This document shows, piece by piece, positions 63,141 to 64,000 of a stretch of DNA of 64,000 bases (the first letter of the stretch is position 1; the number at the start of each line of letters is the position of its first letter). The position numbers were made by a program, and so were the translations under genes. This stretch comes from Robertmurraya korlensis NBRC 107688 (GTDB lineage Bacteria > Bacillota > Bacilli > Bacillales > Cytobacillaceae): the NCBI RefSeq assembly GCF_001591645.1, contig NZ_BCVH01000009.1, forward strand, positions 124,001 through 188,000. The letters run 5' to 3'. Under the pieces are notes generated by a model that was given only the letters and a program-made list of their open reading frames with translations, had not been told where the DNA came from and did not search any database.

Positions 63141-64000
63141 ATGTTAAGAAAGCTTTTGATTGTTATCATTTTGTGCAGTGTCGGCTTTTTCTTGTTGCCG
63201 TATAGTTTGCCATTAGTTTTCGCTTTAATAACAGCTATATTTTTAGAAGGTTTAGTTGATTTTTATAAGAATAAATTAAGGATTGCACGAGTGCATGCAG
63301 TATTAGCATCATTCTTAACGTACATATTTGGTTTAGTAATCCTAGGCTATCACTTTTTTACTTTAATTATTCAACAAACCCTTCGTTTGTCAGAGAGCAC
63401 ACCGACATTTGTAAAGGATTTTTATCGTAGTACACTTTTACCGATAATGGGGAGTTTAGAGAGGTATTTACAGACACTTCCAGAAGAAGTGTTAAAATCG
63501 ATGGAAAATACAATAGAGTCAAGTATTGCATCATTAGATGCCTTCTTACAAACTCTCTTTCAAACAATCATATCGTTATTAACAGCGATTCCTGGTTTCT
63601 TAATTGAGTTTTTAGTATACTTGGTTGCTCTATTTCTGTTTTCTTTAGAGCTTCCTAGGTTAAAAGAAAATATGAAAAAACATCTAACGGAGGGAAGTTT
63701 AAAGAAAGCCTCTCTTGTCATTAATCAGCTTACTCGGGCTGGGGTTGGGTTTATCAAGGCTCAGTTATTTTTAAGTGTCATTACCTTTGTGATGGCATTC
63801 ACAGGATTATGGATTTTAGGGGTTTCAAATAAGACTCTTTTATCTTTACTCATAGTGATTGTTGATATACTGCCTATTTTAGGAACTGGTTCCGTGTTGG
63901 TTCCATGGGGGATTGTAGCAATTCTACAGGAAAATCAATTGCTTGGAGTTGGATTAATCATATTATTTGGGTTAATCACTGTTATTAGAAGAATTATTGA
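63141..64000 (+). CDS. ytvI: AI-2E/YtvI-type sporulation membrane protein, 5' part
   Basis: The frame is open from the ATG at 63141 to the end of the window, so the C-terminus is missing. The visible 286 residues hold an N-terminal pair of helices, an amphipathic middle (SLERYLQTLPEEVLKSMENTI) and the family segment IVDILPILGTGSVLVPWG near 253. This is the AI-2E transporter (former UPF0118) family; the sequence is most like YtvI, which is linked to sporulation, though YueF/YdbI are alternatives. The ribosome binding site is weak. Confidence 0.8.
   Translation, partial: MLRKLLIVIILCSVGFFLLPYSLPLVFALITAIFLEGLVDFYKNKLRIARVHAVLASFLTYIFGLVILGYHFFTLIIQQTLRLSESTPTFVKDFYRSTLLPIMGSLERYLQTLPEEVLKSMENTIESSIASLDAFLQTLFQTIISLLTAIPGFLIEFLVYLVALFLFSLELPRLKENMKKHLTEGSLKKASLVINQLTRAGVGFIKAQLFLSVITFVMAFTGLWILGVSNKTLLSLLIVIVDILPILGTGSVLVPWGIVAILQENQLLGVGLIILFGLITVIRRII

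Overview
The window is chromosome of a low-GC, endospore-forming Firmicute of the family Bacillaceae. The evidence is the gene content (spoVAC/D/E, spoVIF, yjcZ-like, tgl, a gamma-type SASP, ytvI), strong AGGAGG-type ribosome binding sites, frequent GTG and TTG starts, and long co-linearity with the Bacillus subtilis yjbA-yjcH region. I cannot name the genus from sequence alone. No prophage, insertion sequence or CRISPR array was seen.

Positions 1-36,000 follow the B. subtilis order closely. They run yjbA, trpS, the oppABCDF oligopeptide transporter, yjbC-spx, mecA, cls, coiA, pepF, a small yizD-like gene, the RoxS/RsaE small RNA, yjbH-yjbI, cwlQ-yjbK, yjbL, the (p)ppGpp synthetase yjbM, NAD kinase, yjbO, prpE, mgtE, yjbQ and fabI under a FapR operator. 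Three players of Clp-dependent regulation (Spx, its adaptor YjbH and the ClpC adaptor MecA) lie within 8 kb. An EAL protein and a sporulation block (YhcN-type lipoprotein, spoVAC-D-E, yjcZ-like, spoVIF with sigma-K-like promoters) follow, then a UvrD-like helicase and yjcF-yjcG-yjcH.

Positions 36,000-44,000 are accessory. They hold a TAXI-type TRAP transporter with a DUF1850 protein and a WYL-like microprotein whose promoter contains a near-consensus LexA box. They also hold a yozQ-like gene, a 33-residue Cys-rich ORF, and a cell-cell communication cassette: an HTH-TPR (RRNPP, NprR/PlcR-like) receptor immediately followed by a 43-codon secreted propeptide gene. Upstream on the same strand is a secreted subtilase. 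The receptor-propeptide pair is the most promising candidate for an undescribed system here.

Positions 44,000-64,000 are mixed. They hold tRNA-Val, a gamma-SASP-like gene, a Gln-rich protein, a metallophosphatase and methyltransferase pair, and a nitronate monooxygenase. A copper-type group follows (cupredoxin, FMO-like flavoprotein, CopC, CopD), then Mn-catalase, a hemolysin III homologue and DUF1836. Next is an ammonium transporter behind a perfect TnrA/GlnR palindrome, followed by a DUF294 nucleotidyltransferase and a DnaQ-like exonuclease instead of a PII gene. After that come a SAM riboswitch controlling hom, a small coat-like protein, a di-haem cytochrome c with an alcohol dehydrogenase, spore transglutaminase tgl, and the 5' part of a YtvI-like membrane protein cut by the window end.

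All database-type statements are from memory of the families. No search or alignment was run.
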